The notes below the pieces were generated by a model, which did not search any database, had not been told where the DNA came from, and worked only from the letters and a program-made list of their open reading frames with translations. A program made the translations under genes and the position numbers. A stretch of DNA of 35,117 nucleotides, taken from positions 1-35,117 of the forward strand of contig JAXGIS010000016.1 in the NCBI GenBank assembly GCA_040770645.1, written 5' to 3'. The stretch is from JAAYZX01 sp040770645. GTDB taxonomy: Bacteria > Actinomycetota > Thermoleophilia > RBG-16-64-13. Below are positions 8,741 to 17,790 of this stretch, piece by piece; the first letter of the stretch is position 1, and the number at the start of each line of letters is the position of its first letter.

Positions 8741-9625
8741 GTGAGACCCTTTGAAGACATCGTCGCCGACCTGCCTCGCGGTCTGCGTGCACTGATCATG
8801 ACCGTGTGGCGCACCGGCGCCAACATGGGGCGACATGCGGGTCCACAGCGTGCCACTGCCCTCGCCTTCTATGGGTTTCTCTCGCTGTTCCCCCTCACGG
8901 TGTTCGCGGTGTCCATCGCCAGTCTATGGTTCCCCAGCGCTGAAGTGCTGCAGTGGTTTGGGGTTCAGTTGGAGAGATTCCTACTGCCCGATGCCGCCGC
9001 CATCGTGGAGGAAGCGGTGGGAACGGCGCTGCGAACTAGGGGGGCCGTCACCGTGGTGGCTGTGATAGGCCTGCTGTACTCGGGCTCCGGTTTTGTTGCA
9101 GGTTTGGCCGGAACGCTCGACGCGGTGTGGCAGGAGCCGTCTCGGCGCTTCTTTCTCGTAAATCGGGTGGTGGCGGCCGGGTTCACACTGTTGGGGGGTA
9201 TCGCCCTGGCCGTATCGGCAGGCCTCACGACGCTCGCTTTGGAGTTCTGGCCGCAGTTGATGATCTGGCTGGGGGTGGGTTTGTCTCAGGCGGTGCGCAC
9301 GGTGGGGGCCGTGCTGGTGGGGTTGCTCACACTGGGCCTGGACGTGGTATTGGGCACCCTGATCTACCGCTTTCTCCCTTCGCAGCGGGCGCCCTGGCGT
9401 GCGGCTTGGATCGCCGGCGCGGTGAACGGGGTGGGGTGGAACCTTCTCAAGATCGGCTTCTCCTACTACCTGACACGCTTTTCACGTTACGGACTCGTGT
9501 ACGGGACGCTGTCGAGCGTGATTGGTGTTCTGATATGGGCGCAGTTGGCCGCCACTGTATTTGTGTTCGCCGGGGAGTTGTCCGCGGTGCTGGCGCCTCG
9601 GGGCAAAGGGGAGGTTCAGGCATAA
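8741..9625 (+). CDS. YihY/BrkB-family inner membrane protein
   Basis: This 294-residue polytopic membrane protein belongs to the YihY/BrkB (UPF0761) family, once misnamed RNase BN. The family block ATALAFYGFLSLFPLTVFAV opens the first of about six hydrophobic segments, and the conserved tail YGLVYGTLSSVIGVLIWAQL is intact. Molecular role is not established for the family; transport or envelope functions have been suggested. The GTG at 8741 lies only 18 bases after tRNA-Val and has no clear Shine-Dalgarno sequence. ATG 8798 is an equally good start that removes 19 residues without touching the conserved core. It probably depends on read-through from the tRNA-Val promoter, because no separate promoter is seen. 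Confidence 0.88.
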   Translation: MRPFEDIVADLPRGLRALIMTVWRTGANMGRHAGPQRATALAFYGFLSLFPLTVFAVSIASLWFPSAEVLQWFGVQLERFLLPDAAAIVEEAVGTALRTRGAVTVVAVIGLLYSGSGFVAGLAGTLDAVWQEPSRRFFLVNRVVAAGFTLLGGIALAVSAGLTTLALEFWPQLMIWLGVGLSQAVRTVGAVLVGLLTLGLDVVLGTLIYRFLPSQRAPWRAAWIAGAVNGVGWNLLKIGFSYYLTRFSRYGLVYGTLSSVIGVLIWAQLAATVFVFAGELSAVLAPRGKGEVQA

Positions 9626-9651
9626 CAGCACAGACCACGCCCGTGTGGGGG

Positions 9652-9680
9652 CCATAGCCCTCGTAGGTAGACGGCTATGG
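9652..9680 (+). repeat. Perfect inverted repeat upstream of thrS
   Basis: CCATAGCC (9652-9659) and GGCTATGG (9673-9680) are an exact 8-bp inverted repeat with a 13-base centre. They lie just before a TATACT hexamer (9686-9691) that may be a thrS -10 element. It could be an operator or an RNA hairpin. There is no T-run, so it is not a standard terminator. Confidence 0.5.
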
Positions 9681-9733
9681 ACCGGTATACTGTCTGCGCC
9701 ATTATCCCCACCAGACGACTATGTGAGGTCCCC

Positions 9734-11640
9734 ATGAACGTCATCCTGCCCGACGGTTCCGAGTTGGCACTCCCTGAGGGCGCCACCGGCCGGACCGTGG
9801 CCGAAGCCATCGGCCCACGGTTGGCCAAGGCGGCGCTGGGCGTGACTATCAACGGCACTCTGAGCGATCTGGACACACCGCTCAGCCAGGGGGACCAAGT
9901 CGGTATCGTTACGGCGCAGTCCAAGGAGGGGTTGGATCTGCTGCGCCACTCAGCGTCCCACGTGATGGCCGAAGCGGTGACCAGGGTGTACCCCGGTACC
10001 AAAGTGGCCATCGGCCCGTCGATCAAAGATGGCTTTTACTACGACTTCGATTTCCCTGAGCCCATTTCCGAGGAAGATATCGCCCGGTTCCAGGCGGAGA
10101 TGGAGAAGTCCATCAAAGAAGCGCAGCCTTTCGAGCGCCGGGAAGTGAGTCGGGAAGAGGCCCTCGATCTCTTCAAAGACGAGCCGTACAAGGTGGAGTT
10201 GATTCGCGACCTGCCGGAAGGCTCCACCATCAGCATATACCGCCACGGCGAGTTCCTGGATCTGTGTCGCGGCCCCATGTTCCCGATACGAGCAGGATAC
10301 CCGCGGTGAAAGTGCTGTCCATCGCCGGGGCCTACTGGCGCGGCAGGTCGGACAACCCCATGCTGACCCGCATCTACGGTACCGCCTTTCCTTCCAAGAA
10401 AGAACTCGAGGAACATCTGGCGCGTCTGGAGATGGCCCGGCAGCGGGACCATCGCCGGTTGGGCAAGGAGTTGGACCTGTTCAGCTTCCACGATGAGGCT
10501 CCCGGGTTCCCCTTCTTCCACCCCAAAGGGATGGTGGTGGTCAACACGCTTCTTGATTACTGGCGTCGTGAACACGCGGCCGCCGGCTACCAGGAGATCA
10601 AGACCCCCATCATCCTGGAGCGGACCCTGTGGGAGCAGTCCGGCCACTGGGACAACTACAAGGACAACATGTACTTCACCAAGATCGACGATCTTGATTT
10701 TGCGGTGAAGCCCATGAACTGCCCCGGCGGGATTCTGATCTACAAGTCTTCTCAACACTCCTACCGCGAGTTTCCGTTGCGCATGGCCGAGTTGGGGCTG
10801 GTGCACCGTCATGAGCTCTCGGGTGTCCTGCACGGGCTGTTTCGCGTCCGGTCCTTCACCCAAGACGACGCCCACCTGTACTGCCTACCTGAGCAGGTGG
10901 AAGACGAAGTGGTGGGGGTCATCGAACTGGTGAGGCGCATGTACCGCACCTTCGGGTTCCAGAAAGTTCACATGGAGCTCTCCACGCGGCCCGATAAATC
11001 TATCGGCACCGCGGAGATGTGGGAGCGGGCGGAGGCCGCACTGGCGAAGGCGTTGGAGCGGTTGGGGCTCGAGTATCAGCTGAACCCCGGCGACGGTGCC
11101 TTCTATGGGCCCAAGATCGACTTCCATATCGAGGATGTGATGGGTCGCACCTGGCAGTGCGCCACCTGCCAGCTCGACTTCGCCATGCCCGACCGCTTCG
11201 AGCTGGAGTACATCGGTGAAGACAACCAACGCCACCGGCCTGTCATGTTGCACCGCACCGTTCTGGGCTCTATCGAGCGCTTCCTCGGCATCATCATCGA
11301 GCACTACGGCGGGGCCTTCCCGGCCTGGCTGGCTCCGGTACAGGTGGTGGCCGTACCCGTCGCCGATCGGCACGTCGATTACGCGCGCAGCGTGGCCGCG
11401 GAGCTGGCGGCTGCCGGGTTGCGGGTGGAGGTGGATGAGCGGACTGAGTCGGTGGGCCGCAAGATACGAGACAACGAGATGCTGAAGATCCCCTTCATGC
11501 TTATCGTGGGCGACAAAGAGGTGGCGGCGGGAACCGTGTCCGTCCGGGCACACGGCCAAGGCGATCTGGGGGCCATGTCACGGGAAGTGGCAACCGCCAC
11601 CATTGCGGCCCAGGCGCAGATGCCCTCCACGGGAGTGTAG
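9734..11640 (+). CDS. thrS: Threonyl-tRNA synthetase (one apparent frameshift)
   Basis: This class II synthetase charges tRNA-Thr. In order are a TGS domain (MNVILPDGSELALPEGATG), an editing domain (HSASHVMAEAV, GPSIKDGFYYDFDF, LDLCRGP), a catalytic core with the zinc-ligand Cys in KPMNCPGG and motif 2 in RVRSFTQDDAHLYC, and a C-terminal anticodon domain (VDERTESVGRKIRDNEMLKIPFML). The frame changes in the CCCC run at 10273-10276. Adding one C restores CRGPHVPDT and gives about 635 residues, the usual length. The gene is essential, so a sequence error is the simplest explanation. ATG 9734 starts directly at the TGS domain. A sole functional thrS would be expected; no second copy is in the window. 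Confidence 0.95.
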
Positions 11641-11647
11641 GCTCACC

Positions 11648-11676
11648 TTTCCGCAGGGGCCTGGGTCCGCTATACT
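11648..11676 (+). promoter_or_regulatory. Probable promoter of infC-rpmI-rplT
   Basis: TTTCCG (11648-11653) and TATACT (11671-11676) are spaced by 17 bases. The -35 match is weak and the -10 match good. It would give a leader of about 210 bases before infC. Confidence 0.45.
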
Positions 11677-11769
11677 CGTCCACTGCATAAAGCGGAAGCC
11701 GCGCTTCCCACCTCGCGCCTCGGAGGCGCCTGGTCACGCCATAGCAAGTGCCGGTGAGTATGTCCCGGC

Positions 11770-11813
11770 CGCCCCGCCGCGGAAGGGCGGGGCGCCCGCT
11801 CCTGTAGTGGGCG
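11770..11813 (+). promoter_or_regulatory. Tandem hairpins in the infC leader
   Basis: A 9-bp GC-rich stem (11770-11778 with 11786-11794) overlaps slightly with a second 7-bp stem (11793-11799 with 11807-11813). Leaders of infC-rpmI-rplT operons commonly carry structures for L20 feedback or attenuation. I see no clear match to a named leader motif, so the role is inferred from position. Confidence 0.4.
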
Positions 11814-11892
11814 TGGTTTGTGTGCCTGGAAGCGGCGGCTGTTGTCGTCGCTTTTCCTTTTGGCGAGACCCGGCATACCGGGGGAGGTGCAG

Positions 11893-12417
11893 ATCAACAT
11901 AGTCGACACGACGCGCATCAATGAGAGGATAAGAGCCGACGTCGTCCGGCTCATTGGACCGGACGGAGAACAAGTCGGGATTGTCAACCTGCGGGAGGCG
12001 CTTGATTATGCCGATCGGCTGAACCTTGACTTGGTGGAGGTGGCTCCCATGGCCAATCCGCCTGTGTGCAAGGTGATGCACTACGGCAAATACAAGTACG
12101 AGCAGGAACAAAAAGCCAAAGAAGCGCGCAAGCGCCAAACCACCATCAACATCAAGGAGATCAAGCTTCGCCCCAAGATCGATGACCATGACTTCAACAC
12201 CAAGAAGGGTCATGTGGAGCGTTTCCTGCGGCAGGGAGACAAGGTGAAGCTCACGATCATGTTTCGAGGGCGGGAATTGATGCACCCCCACTTGGGGGAA
12301 CGTCTCCTGCGCCGCATGGCGGACGATTTGGTTGAGTTGGGTGATATCGAATCCCAGCCCAACTTGGACGGCCGCAACATGGTGATGATGCTGGCGCCCA
12401 AGAAGCAGCCTCACTAG
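11893..12417 (+). CDS. infC: Translation initiation factor IF-3, predicted AUC start
   Basis: IF-3 binds the 30S subunit, blocks premature 50S joining and checks the start codon. The N-domain (RINERIRADVVRLIGPDGEQVGI, YADRLNLDLVEVAP, VCKVMHYGKYKYE) and C-domain (KEIKLRPKIDDHDFNTK, VKLTIMFRGRELMHP) are complete, about 174 residues. There is no ATG where the protein should begin. GGGGAGG (11881-11887) precedes an in-frame ATC at 11893 by 5 bases; a GTG at 11887 lies inside the SD and an ATA is at 11899. A rare AUU/AUC/AUA start is a known hallmark of infC, letting IF-3 repress its own translation. rpmI and rplT follow in the standard operon order. Confidence 0.94.
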   Translation: MNIVDTTRINERIRADVVRLIGPDGEQVGIVNLREALDYADRLNLDLVEVAPMANPPVCKVMHYGKYKYEQEQKAKEARKRQTTINIKEIKLRPKIDDHDFNTKKGHVERFLRQGDKVKLTIMFRGRELMHPHLGERLLRRMADDLVELGDIESQPNLDGRNMVMMLAPKKQPH

Positions 12418-12542
12418 GCCCTCTCCTCTCGACGCATTGTAAAATGGCGTGCTCTGGGCGGCCTCAGTGCCGCCCGAGCGTTTGGCGCGAGACAAGACGG
12501 CCTGCCACGGCCTGGTTTGGTGGCGAAGGGAGCAACGTAGCA

Positions 12543-12737
12543 ATGCCTAAGTTCAAAACACACAAAGGTATCAAGAAACGCATCAAGATCACGGGGACCG
12601 GACGCCTCCTTCACAAGCGGGCGTTCTCGAGTCACCTACTCACCAAGAAGTCCAGCAAACGGAAGCGCAAGTTCCGTAAGGATCTTCCGATAGCCGCACA
12701 AGACCTGGCCCAGGCCAGAGACCTGCTGGGTATCTAG
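12543..12737 (+). CDS. rpmI: 50S ribosomal protein L35 (bL35)
   Basis: A 64-residue, very basic protein with the L35 pattern MPKFKTHKGIKKRIKITGTG and SSKRKRKFRK. It packs into the large subunit. An upstream in-frame extension exists, but the ATG at 12543 with GGGAG at about 12527-12531 gives the canonical N-terminus. Twelve bases separate it from rplT. Confidence 0.97.
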   Translation: MPKFKTHKGIKKRIKITGTGRLLHKRAFSSHLLTKKSSKRKRKFRKDLPIAAQDLAQARDLLGI

Positions 12738-12749
12738 GGGGTACCTGTC

Positions 12750-13112
12750 ATGCCACGTATCAAGCGCAGCCCCAACGCGCTGAAGAAGCGGCGCAAAGTC
12801 CTGCACGAGGCCCAGGGGTACTACGGTCTCAAGAAGTCCTCCTACCGGAGGGCCAAAGAGCAGCTACTGAAGTCTTACACATACGCCTACCGCGACCGCA
12901 AGGCTCGCAAGGCTGAATTTCGCCAGTTGTGGATCATGCGTATCAACGCGGGGGCTCGGCAGAACGGCCTCAGCTACAGCCAAATGATCCACGGCCTCAG
13001 AGAAGCCAACATCACCTTGAACCGGAAGGTGCTGGCCGACCTGGCGGTCACTGAGCCCTCCGTGTTTGCCGAGTTGGCAGCCAAGGCCAAAGAGGCCCTG
13101 GCTGCCGCGTAG
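12750..13112 (+). CDS. rplT: 50S ribosomal protein L20 (bL20)
   Basis: A 120-residue assembly protein of the large subunit, with the typical start MPRIKRSPNALKKRRKVL, followed by GYYGLKKSSYRRAKEQ and the 23S-binding C-terminal half (RINAGARQNGLSYSQMIHGL). L20 is the usual feedback repressor of this operon in other bacteria. A very strong hairpin follows the stop. Confidence 0.97.
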   Translation: MPRIKRSPNALKKRRKVLHEAQGYYGLKKSSYRRAKEQLLKSYTYAYRDRKARKAEFRQLWIMRINAGARQNGLSYSQMIHGLREANITLNRKVLADLAVTEPSVFAELAAKAKEALAAA

Positions 13113-13124
13113 GCGGTTGGTGTC

Positions 13125-13170
13125 AGAGGGGCGGGCCGCCACGCGGAAGCGCGCGGCGGCCCGCCCCTCT
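13125..13170 (+). terminator. Perfect 16-bp hairpin after rplT
   Basis: AGAGGGGCGGGCCGCC (13125-13140) is exactly complementary to 13155-13170, with a 14-nt loop. No T-run follows. The stem is strong enough to act as a terminator or as a 3' barrier separating ribosomal protein mRNA from the next gene. Confidence 0.65.
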
Positions 13171-13190
13171 GCTTCTGCAGGGAGGGAGAT

Positions 13191-14056
13191 TTGATCCGCA
13201 CTATCGCCGGACGCCACAACCCCAGCCTGAAACTGGCCCGCAGGCTGCAGAGCAAAAGTACCGTGCCAAACGGGGCTTCTTCATGGCTGAAGGCTGGGAC
13301 TTGCTTCATGCGGCTCTGACAGCGGGCGTTTGGCCTGCCGAACTGTTGGTCCGCGATGACATCGCTGAGCGACTGTCGGAGGAAGTGTGGAGCGCGGCGC
13401 GGACCGACAGGCTGGATGTGGCCATATGTCAGGCCGAGACGCTGGCCGGCGTGAGTGCGTTGGGAGGAGCGGCAGACGTAGTGGCCGTGTTCCCGGAGCG
13501 TCGCGCCGGGTTGAGCGAGTGGAACCTGGGCACCACGGTGACGCTGTTTCTACATGAAGTGGGGGATCCGGGGAATGTGGGCACGCTGATCCGCAGTGCC
13601 TCGGCCTTCGGCGCGGCCGGCGTGGCCTGCAGCCCCCGCACCTCGGACCCGTTCGGAGTCCGGGCCCTGCGCGCAGGCATGGGAGCGCACTTCTTGCTCC
13701 CTGTTGCCACCGAGGTGTCGCCGGCAGATCTGATGGCCCACGTGCGCGCCCGCGCGCAGCGCGGGGATGCAGTTCCGGCACTGGTTGTGGCCGATCCGCG
13801 TGGAGACGTGGGTTCCCGGGATTTGGCCGGGGAGCTGCGGCGGGCCCGTACTGTCGGCCGTCCCGATGGGGCGCACGGTGTGGTCGTGGCCCTGGGTTCG
13901 GAGCGAGGTGGTCTCCCTGATCTGGCGGATGCTCCGTGGGCGGCACAGATGAGGGTGGCCGTGCCCCAAGTGAGGTTCGACTCCCTGAACGTGGCCATGG
14001 CTGGGACCATCGTGTTGTACGAGCTGCAGACGATCGGACAGCCCGAGGGTCGCTGA
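13191..14056 (+). CDS. TrmH/SpoU-family rRNA 2'-O-methyltransferase (one apparent frameshift)
   Basis: A SPOUT-fold methyltransferase that would methylate ribose on 23S rRNA using SAM. It has the substrate-binding N-domain (RHNPSLKLARRLQSK, then YRAKRGFFMAEGWDLL) and the knotted SAM domain: FLHEVGDPGNVGTLIRSA, VVALGSERGGLP and VRFDSLNVAMAGTIVLYEL. It holds the position that tsnR (Rv1644) occupies after rplT in Mycobacterium. The first 22 codons are in another frame; one A appears missing in the run 13254-13257. A TTG start at 13191 with GGGAGGGAG upstream fits. Corrected length is about 288 residues. Target nucleotide not predictable. Confidence 0.9.
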
Positions 14057-14078
14057 AGCGCCAATCTGCCGCAGCCTG

Positions 14079-14107
14079 TTGCGCGCAGCAAGGCGGAGAA
14101 CTATAGT
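14079..14107 (+). promoter_or_regulatory. Probable promoter of pheS-pheT
   Basis: TTGCGC (14079-14084), 17-base spacer, TATAGT (14102-14107), about 43 bases before the pheS start. Confidence 0.55.
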
Positions 14108-14149
14108 GCACTGTGGTATGACCGCAGTTGAATCGGAAGGAGGACCGAC

Positions 14150-15199
14150 ATTCCAGCCCAGAACGACATACTAGCCCAACTGGAACGGGCCGACCTCAGG
14201 GCAATATATGAACAGGGGGTGGCTGCTCTCGAGGCGGCGGAAGATCTCGATTCCCTGGAGGATGCCCGAGTTCGATTTCTGGGACGGAAGGCGGACCTCA
14301 CCAATCTCCTTCGTTCCATAGCCGAACTGTCTCCGGAAGACAAGAAGGTCGTGGGACGTTTCGGGAACCTGGTGAAGCGCGAGTTGGAGGCCGTGCACGC
14401 CTCGCGGCATAGCGCTCTGGAGCAGAGCCAGCTCGTACACGGGCTCGAGAAGGATCGCCTGGACGTGACTCTACCCGGCCGTACCTTGCCTTTGGGACAC
14501 CTGCACCTCATAGCTCAGACGCAGCGAGAGATAGAGGACATATTTGTGGGCATGGGGTACGAGGTCGTCGAAGGCCCCGAAATCGAGACCGACTACTACA
14601 ACTTCACGGCGCTGAACACTCCCGAGGATCACCCCGCCCGCTCTCTGCACGACACTTTTTTCGTGACAGATGAAGTGCTGTTACGCACGCACACCTCGCC
14701 GGTACAGGTGCGGGCCATGGAGAAACAACAACCACCCGTTTATGTCATCGTGCCGGGCAAGTCCTACCGGCGCGACAGTGATGCCACCCACACGCCCATG
14801 TTCCACCAGGTGGAGGGGCTGGTGGTGGACCACGGCATCACCCTGGCCGATCTCAAAGGGACATTGGAACAGTTCGCCAAAGCCATGTTCGGCGAGGAAC
14901 GGCGTATTCGCCTGCGTCCGCACTTCTTCCCCTTCACTGAACCGTCGGTGGAAGTAGACGTCTCCTGCATGATGTGCGACGGCGACGGATGTCGCCTGTG
15001 TAAGCGCACGGGTTGGTTGGAGATCTTGGGATCGGGCATGGTCGACCCCAACGTGTTCGGCTTCGTGAACTACGATCCCGAGGAGTACACGGGTTTTGCG
15101 TTCGGCATGGGGATCGAGCGCATCGCCATGCTCAAGCACGGCATCACCGACCTGCGGCTGTTCTATGAGAACGACCTGCGTTTCCTGCGCCAGTTCTGA
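14150..15199 (+). CDS. pheS: Phenylalanyl-tRNA synthetase alpha subunit, start codon unusual
   Basis: The alpha subunit carries the catalytic site of the alpha2-beta2 enzyme. After an N-terminal coiled coil come HLHLIAQTQREIEDIFVGMGYEVVEGPEIE, the class II motif 2 region (VIVPGKSYRRDSDATHTPMFHQVEGLVVD), FFPFTEPSVEVDV, and motif 3 GFAFGMGIERIAMLKHGI. No ATG, GTG or TTG lies between the upstream stop at 14129 and a GTG at 14219, which would cut the coiled coil. AAGGAGG (14137-14143) points to an ATT at 14150, giving 349 residues, a normal length. Either AUU is used or a base is wrong (see findings). pheT follows 15 bases downstream. Confidence 0.95.
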   Translation: MPAQNDILAQLERADLRAIYEQGVAALEAAEDLDSLEDARVRFLGRKADLTNLLRSIAELSPEDKKVVGRFGNLVKRELEAVHASRHSALEQSQLVHGLEKDRLDVTLPGRTLPLGHLHLIAQTQREIEDIFVGMGYEVVEGPEIETDYYNFTALNTPEDHPARSLHDTFFVTDEVLLRTHTSPVQVRAMEKQQPPVYVIVPGKSYRRDSDATHTPMFHQVEGLVVDHGITLADLKGTLEQFAKAMFGEERRIRLRPHFFPFTEPSVEVDVSCMMCDGDGCRLCKRTGWLEILGSGMVDPNVFGFVNYDPEEYTGFAFGMGIERIAMLKHGITDLRLFYENDLRFLRQF

Positions 15200-15214
15200 G
15201 AGAGAGGAGGAAAG

Positions 15215-17634
15215 ATGAAAGCGCCGTTGTCCTGGCTTAGGGAATACGTGGCCATCGACCTCCCTGTCGAGGAGTTGGCCGACCGTCTCGCCATGACCGG
15301 CACCGAAGTGGAGCGGGTCTCTACGGCCGGCGTGCCTACCGACGAGCAAATACAGGAGCGCTTTGTTGTGGGCAAAGTGCTTACCTGCGAACGACACCCC
15401 AACGCCGACAAGCTGAGCGTGTGCACGGTCGATGTGGGGGAGGAGCATCCGCGCACCATCGTGTGCGGGGCGCCCAATGTGGCGGCGGGGCAGACGGTTC
15501 CTGTATGCCTGCCCGGCGCCGTTATGCCCGGCGGGTTTGAGATCAAACAGGTCAAGCTGAGGGGCGTGGTGTCCTCGGGCATGATCATGTCCGAGGAGGA
15601 GTTGGGGTTCGCTCCCAAGAGCAGCGGCATCCTGGAGTTGCCCCACGCCTGGGAGGCTGGTGAACTGCTGGGCGATCGCCTGCCCATCAGCGAGCACATC
15701 TTGGAAGTGGAGGTCACCCCCAACCGGCCGGATTGTCTCTCCATCCGTGGCTTGGCCCGTGAGATTTCCGCCATAACTGAGGTGGACTTCGACGAGGACC
15801 TCTCCATCACCTACCCGTGCAGCAGCCGCAGCGTGGATGAGGATATCGCCATCGAGGTGTGGGACTCGGACTTGTGCCCGCGTTACGCCGCTCGGGTGGT
15901 ACGGGGCGTGACTATCGCCGATTCGCCCCCCTGGCTGAAGGCCCGCATTATGCACGCCGGCATGCGTCCGGTGAATAACGTGGTCGACATCACCAACTAC
16001 GTGATGTGGGCCGTTGGGCAACCTCTGCACGCCTTCGACCTCGATACCGTACGCGGCAGCAAGATCATCGTTCGCCGCGCACGCGAGAGGGAGCCTATCC
16101 GCACGTTGGACGGTGTGGATCGTGTTCTCAGCGCTGACACGCTGGTTATCGCCGACGCGGAGCAGCCTTCGGTCATCGCGGGCATCATGGGCAGCCTCGA
16201 TTCAGAGGTCACCGACTCCACCACCAACATCCTCCTTGAAGCCGCCAACTTCCAGCGCGGCGGCATCTTGCGCACCTCGAGCGCATTGGGGTTGCGCAGT
16301 GAGGCTTCCACCCGCTTCGAGAAGGGTCTCGACCCCAATCTGGTCATGCCGGCGCTGGACATGGCGTGTCAGATGATCGAAGAGATCTGCGGTGGTGAGG
16401 TGTCTTCGGGGACAATAGATGTCAGGGCGGGAGAGTGGCTGCCCTGGGAACTGACTTTGCGCCCCAGCCGTGTGGCGGCCGTTCTGGGGACCACGGTGGC
16501 CTCCGATGAGATCGAGGCCATTCTTGGTCGACTGGGTTGCAACGTCACCGATGCCGGCGAGGACGTGCTGCAGGTGACGGTGCCCACCTTCCGTATGGAC
16601 TTGAGCGCGAGATTGACCTCATTGAAGAGGTGGCACGCATTCATGGCCTCAATCGCCTTCCCTCCACCGTGCCCGGCAGGGAACAGGGGAGAGGGGGTCT
16701 CACTGCCGTCCAACAGGCTCTGCGCCGCTTGGAGGATGTGCTGACCGCGTGTGGTCTCAACCAGGTGATTACTTATTCCTTCGGGGAACCGGCTTGGGCC
16801 GACAAGCTCCGCCTGTCGGAAGATGATGACCGTCGCCGGGCTGTGAAGCTGGCCAATCCGTTGTCCATTGACCAATCGCTCATGCGCACCATGATGCTCC
16901 CGGGCTTGTTGGCCACGGCCGCGCACAACTTGGCCCAGCGCAATACACGTTTGCACATCTTCGAGCTGGGCAAGGTGTTCCGGCCCAGCGGGAGTGAGCT
17001 TCCAGAGGAACCGCGCCGGTTGGGTGTGCTCCTCATGGGTGATTGGGAGGAGGAGGGGTGGGTGAAAGCGGATGTGCCCACCGACTACTACCTGGTCAAA
17101 GGCGTTGTGGAGAGAATCCTCGCCGCTTTGGGGCTTACCGGCTCCTTCGAGCGCGCTACCGAGCCTTTCCTTCATCCCGGCAAGAGCGCGCGACTTCAGC
17201 TGGCGGGAGCCGAAGCCGGTTGGCTGGGAGAGGTTCACCCCTTGGTGCTACAGGCCTACGATCTGCCGTCGGGCACCTTGGCGTGCGAGTTGGACCTAGA
17301 CCTGTTGCTTGCGACCGTAGGCCGGCCGAACCTGTTCGAAGACCTTATGACTTACCCGGGCGTGGAACAGGATCTGGCGCTGTTGAGCGAAGCGGATACG
17401 CCGGCCGCCGATGTAGAGACGGCGGTCCGGGAGTTGGGGGGCCCACTGCTGCAGGAAGTCAAAATCTTCGATGTTTATGAAGGGCCCAACCTGGGTGAGG
17501 GCAAGAAGAGCCTTGCGTTGCGTGTTGTCTACCGCTCGCCCGAGCGCACGCTCAGCGAGGCCGAAGTCAACGACCTGCGAGAAGACCTTCTCGCAGGTCT
17601 ACGGCAGCGGCTGGGTGTGCAGCTACGGGGCTGA
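15215..17634 (+). CDS. pheT: Phenylalanyl-tRNA synthetase beta subunit (one apparent frameshift)
   Basis: The beta subunit contributes tRNA binding and editing. Domains in order: N-terminal B1 (MKAPLSWLREYV), tRNA-binding EMAP-like domain (VVGKVLTCERHPNADKLSVC), B3/B4 editing (NNVVDITNYVMWAVGQPLHAFD), B5 (LRPSRVAAVLG), the pseudo-catalytic core (LANPLSIDQSLMRTMMLPGLL, HIFELGKVF) and the C-terminal ferredoxin-like anticodon domain (PGVEQDLALL). The frame changes at about 16603: restoring one G makes DLEREIDLIEEVARIHG continuous. Corrected length is about 806 residues, as expected. Being essential, it is unlikely to be truly broken. SD GAGAGGAGG lies just before the ATG. Confidence 0.95.
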
Positions 17635-17717
17635 ACCCGGACTGAGAAACGAGACCACCCCCTATCCGCCGCCCAGGTGGAGACGGGTGGGGGGTGCTTG
17701 GCCAAGCCGACTCCGGC

Positions 17718-17745
17718 TGGACGAAAATGCATGTCTATGTATAAT
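17718..17745 (+). promoter_or_regulatory. Promoter of the arginine operon
   Basis: TGGACG (17718-17723) and a perfect TATAAT (17740-17745) with a 16-base spacer lie about 45 bases before argC. This is an AT-rich island in otherwise GC-rich DNA. Confidence 0.65.
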
Positions 17746-17752
17746 TATGCGC
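17728..17752 (+). promoter_or_regulatory. Candidate ARG box (ArgR operator) on the arg promoter
   Basis: TGTATAATTATGC at 17739-17751 is a near-perfect palindrome centred on AATT, similar in shape to ArgR half-site pairs (TGNATNNNNATNCA). A second partial copy, ATGCATGT, starts at 17728. The palindrome covers the -10 element, so bound ArgR would block RNA polymerase. ArgR is encoded in the same operon, which implies autoregulation. No binding data; match judged by eye. Confidence 0.55.
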
Positions 17753-17790
17753 TCAACTGCCAGCGCGCATACCGTGAATGAGGTGGAAGC

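Noticed and set aside
9626..14149. T-box leaders upstream of thrS or pheS
   Set aside because: The upstream regions are short and lack the T-box sequence and antiterminator; ordinary promoters are more likely.
17635..17717. Terminator between pheT and argC
   Set aside because: CACCCCC and GGGGGTG can pair, but the loop is 27 bases and no T-run follows, so it is too weak to call.
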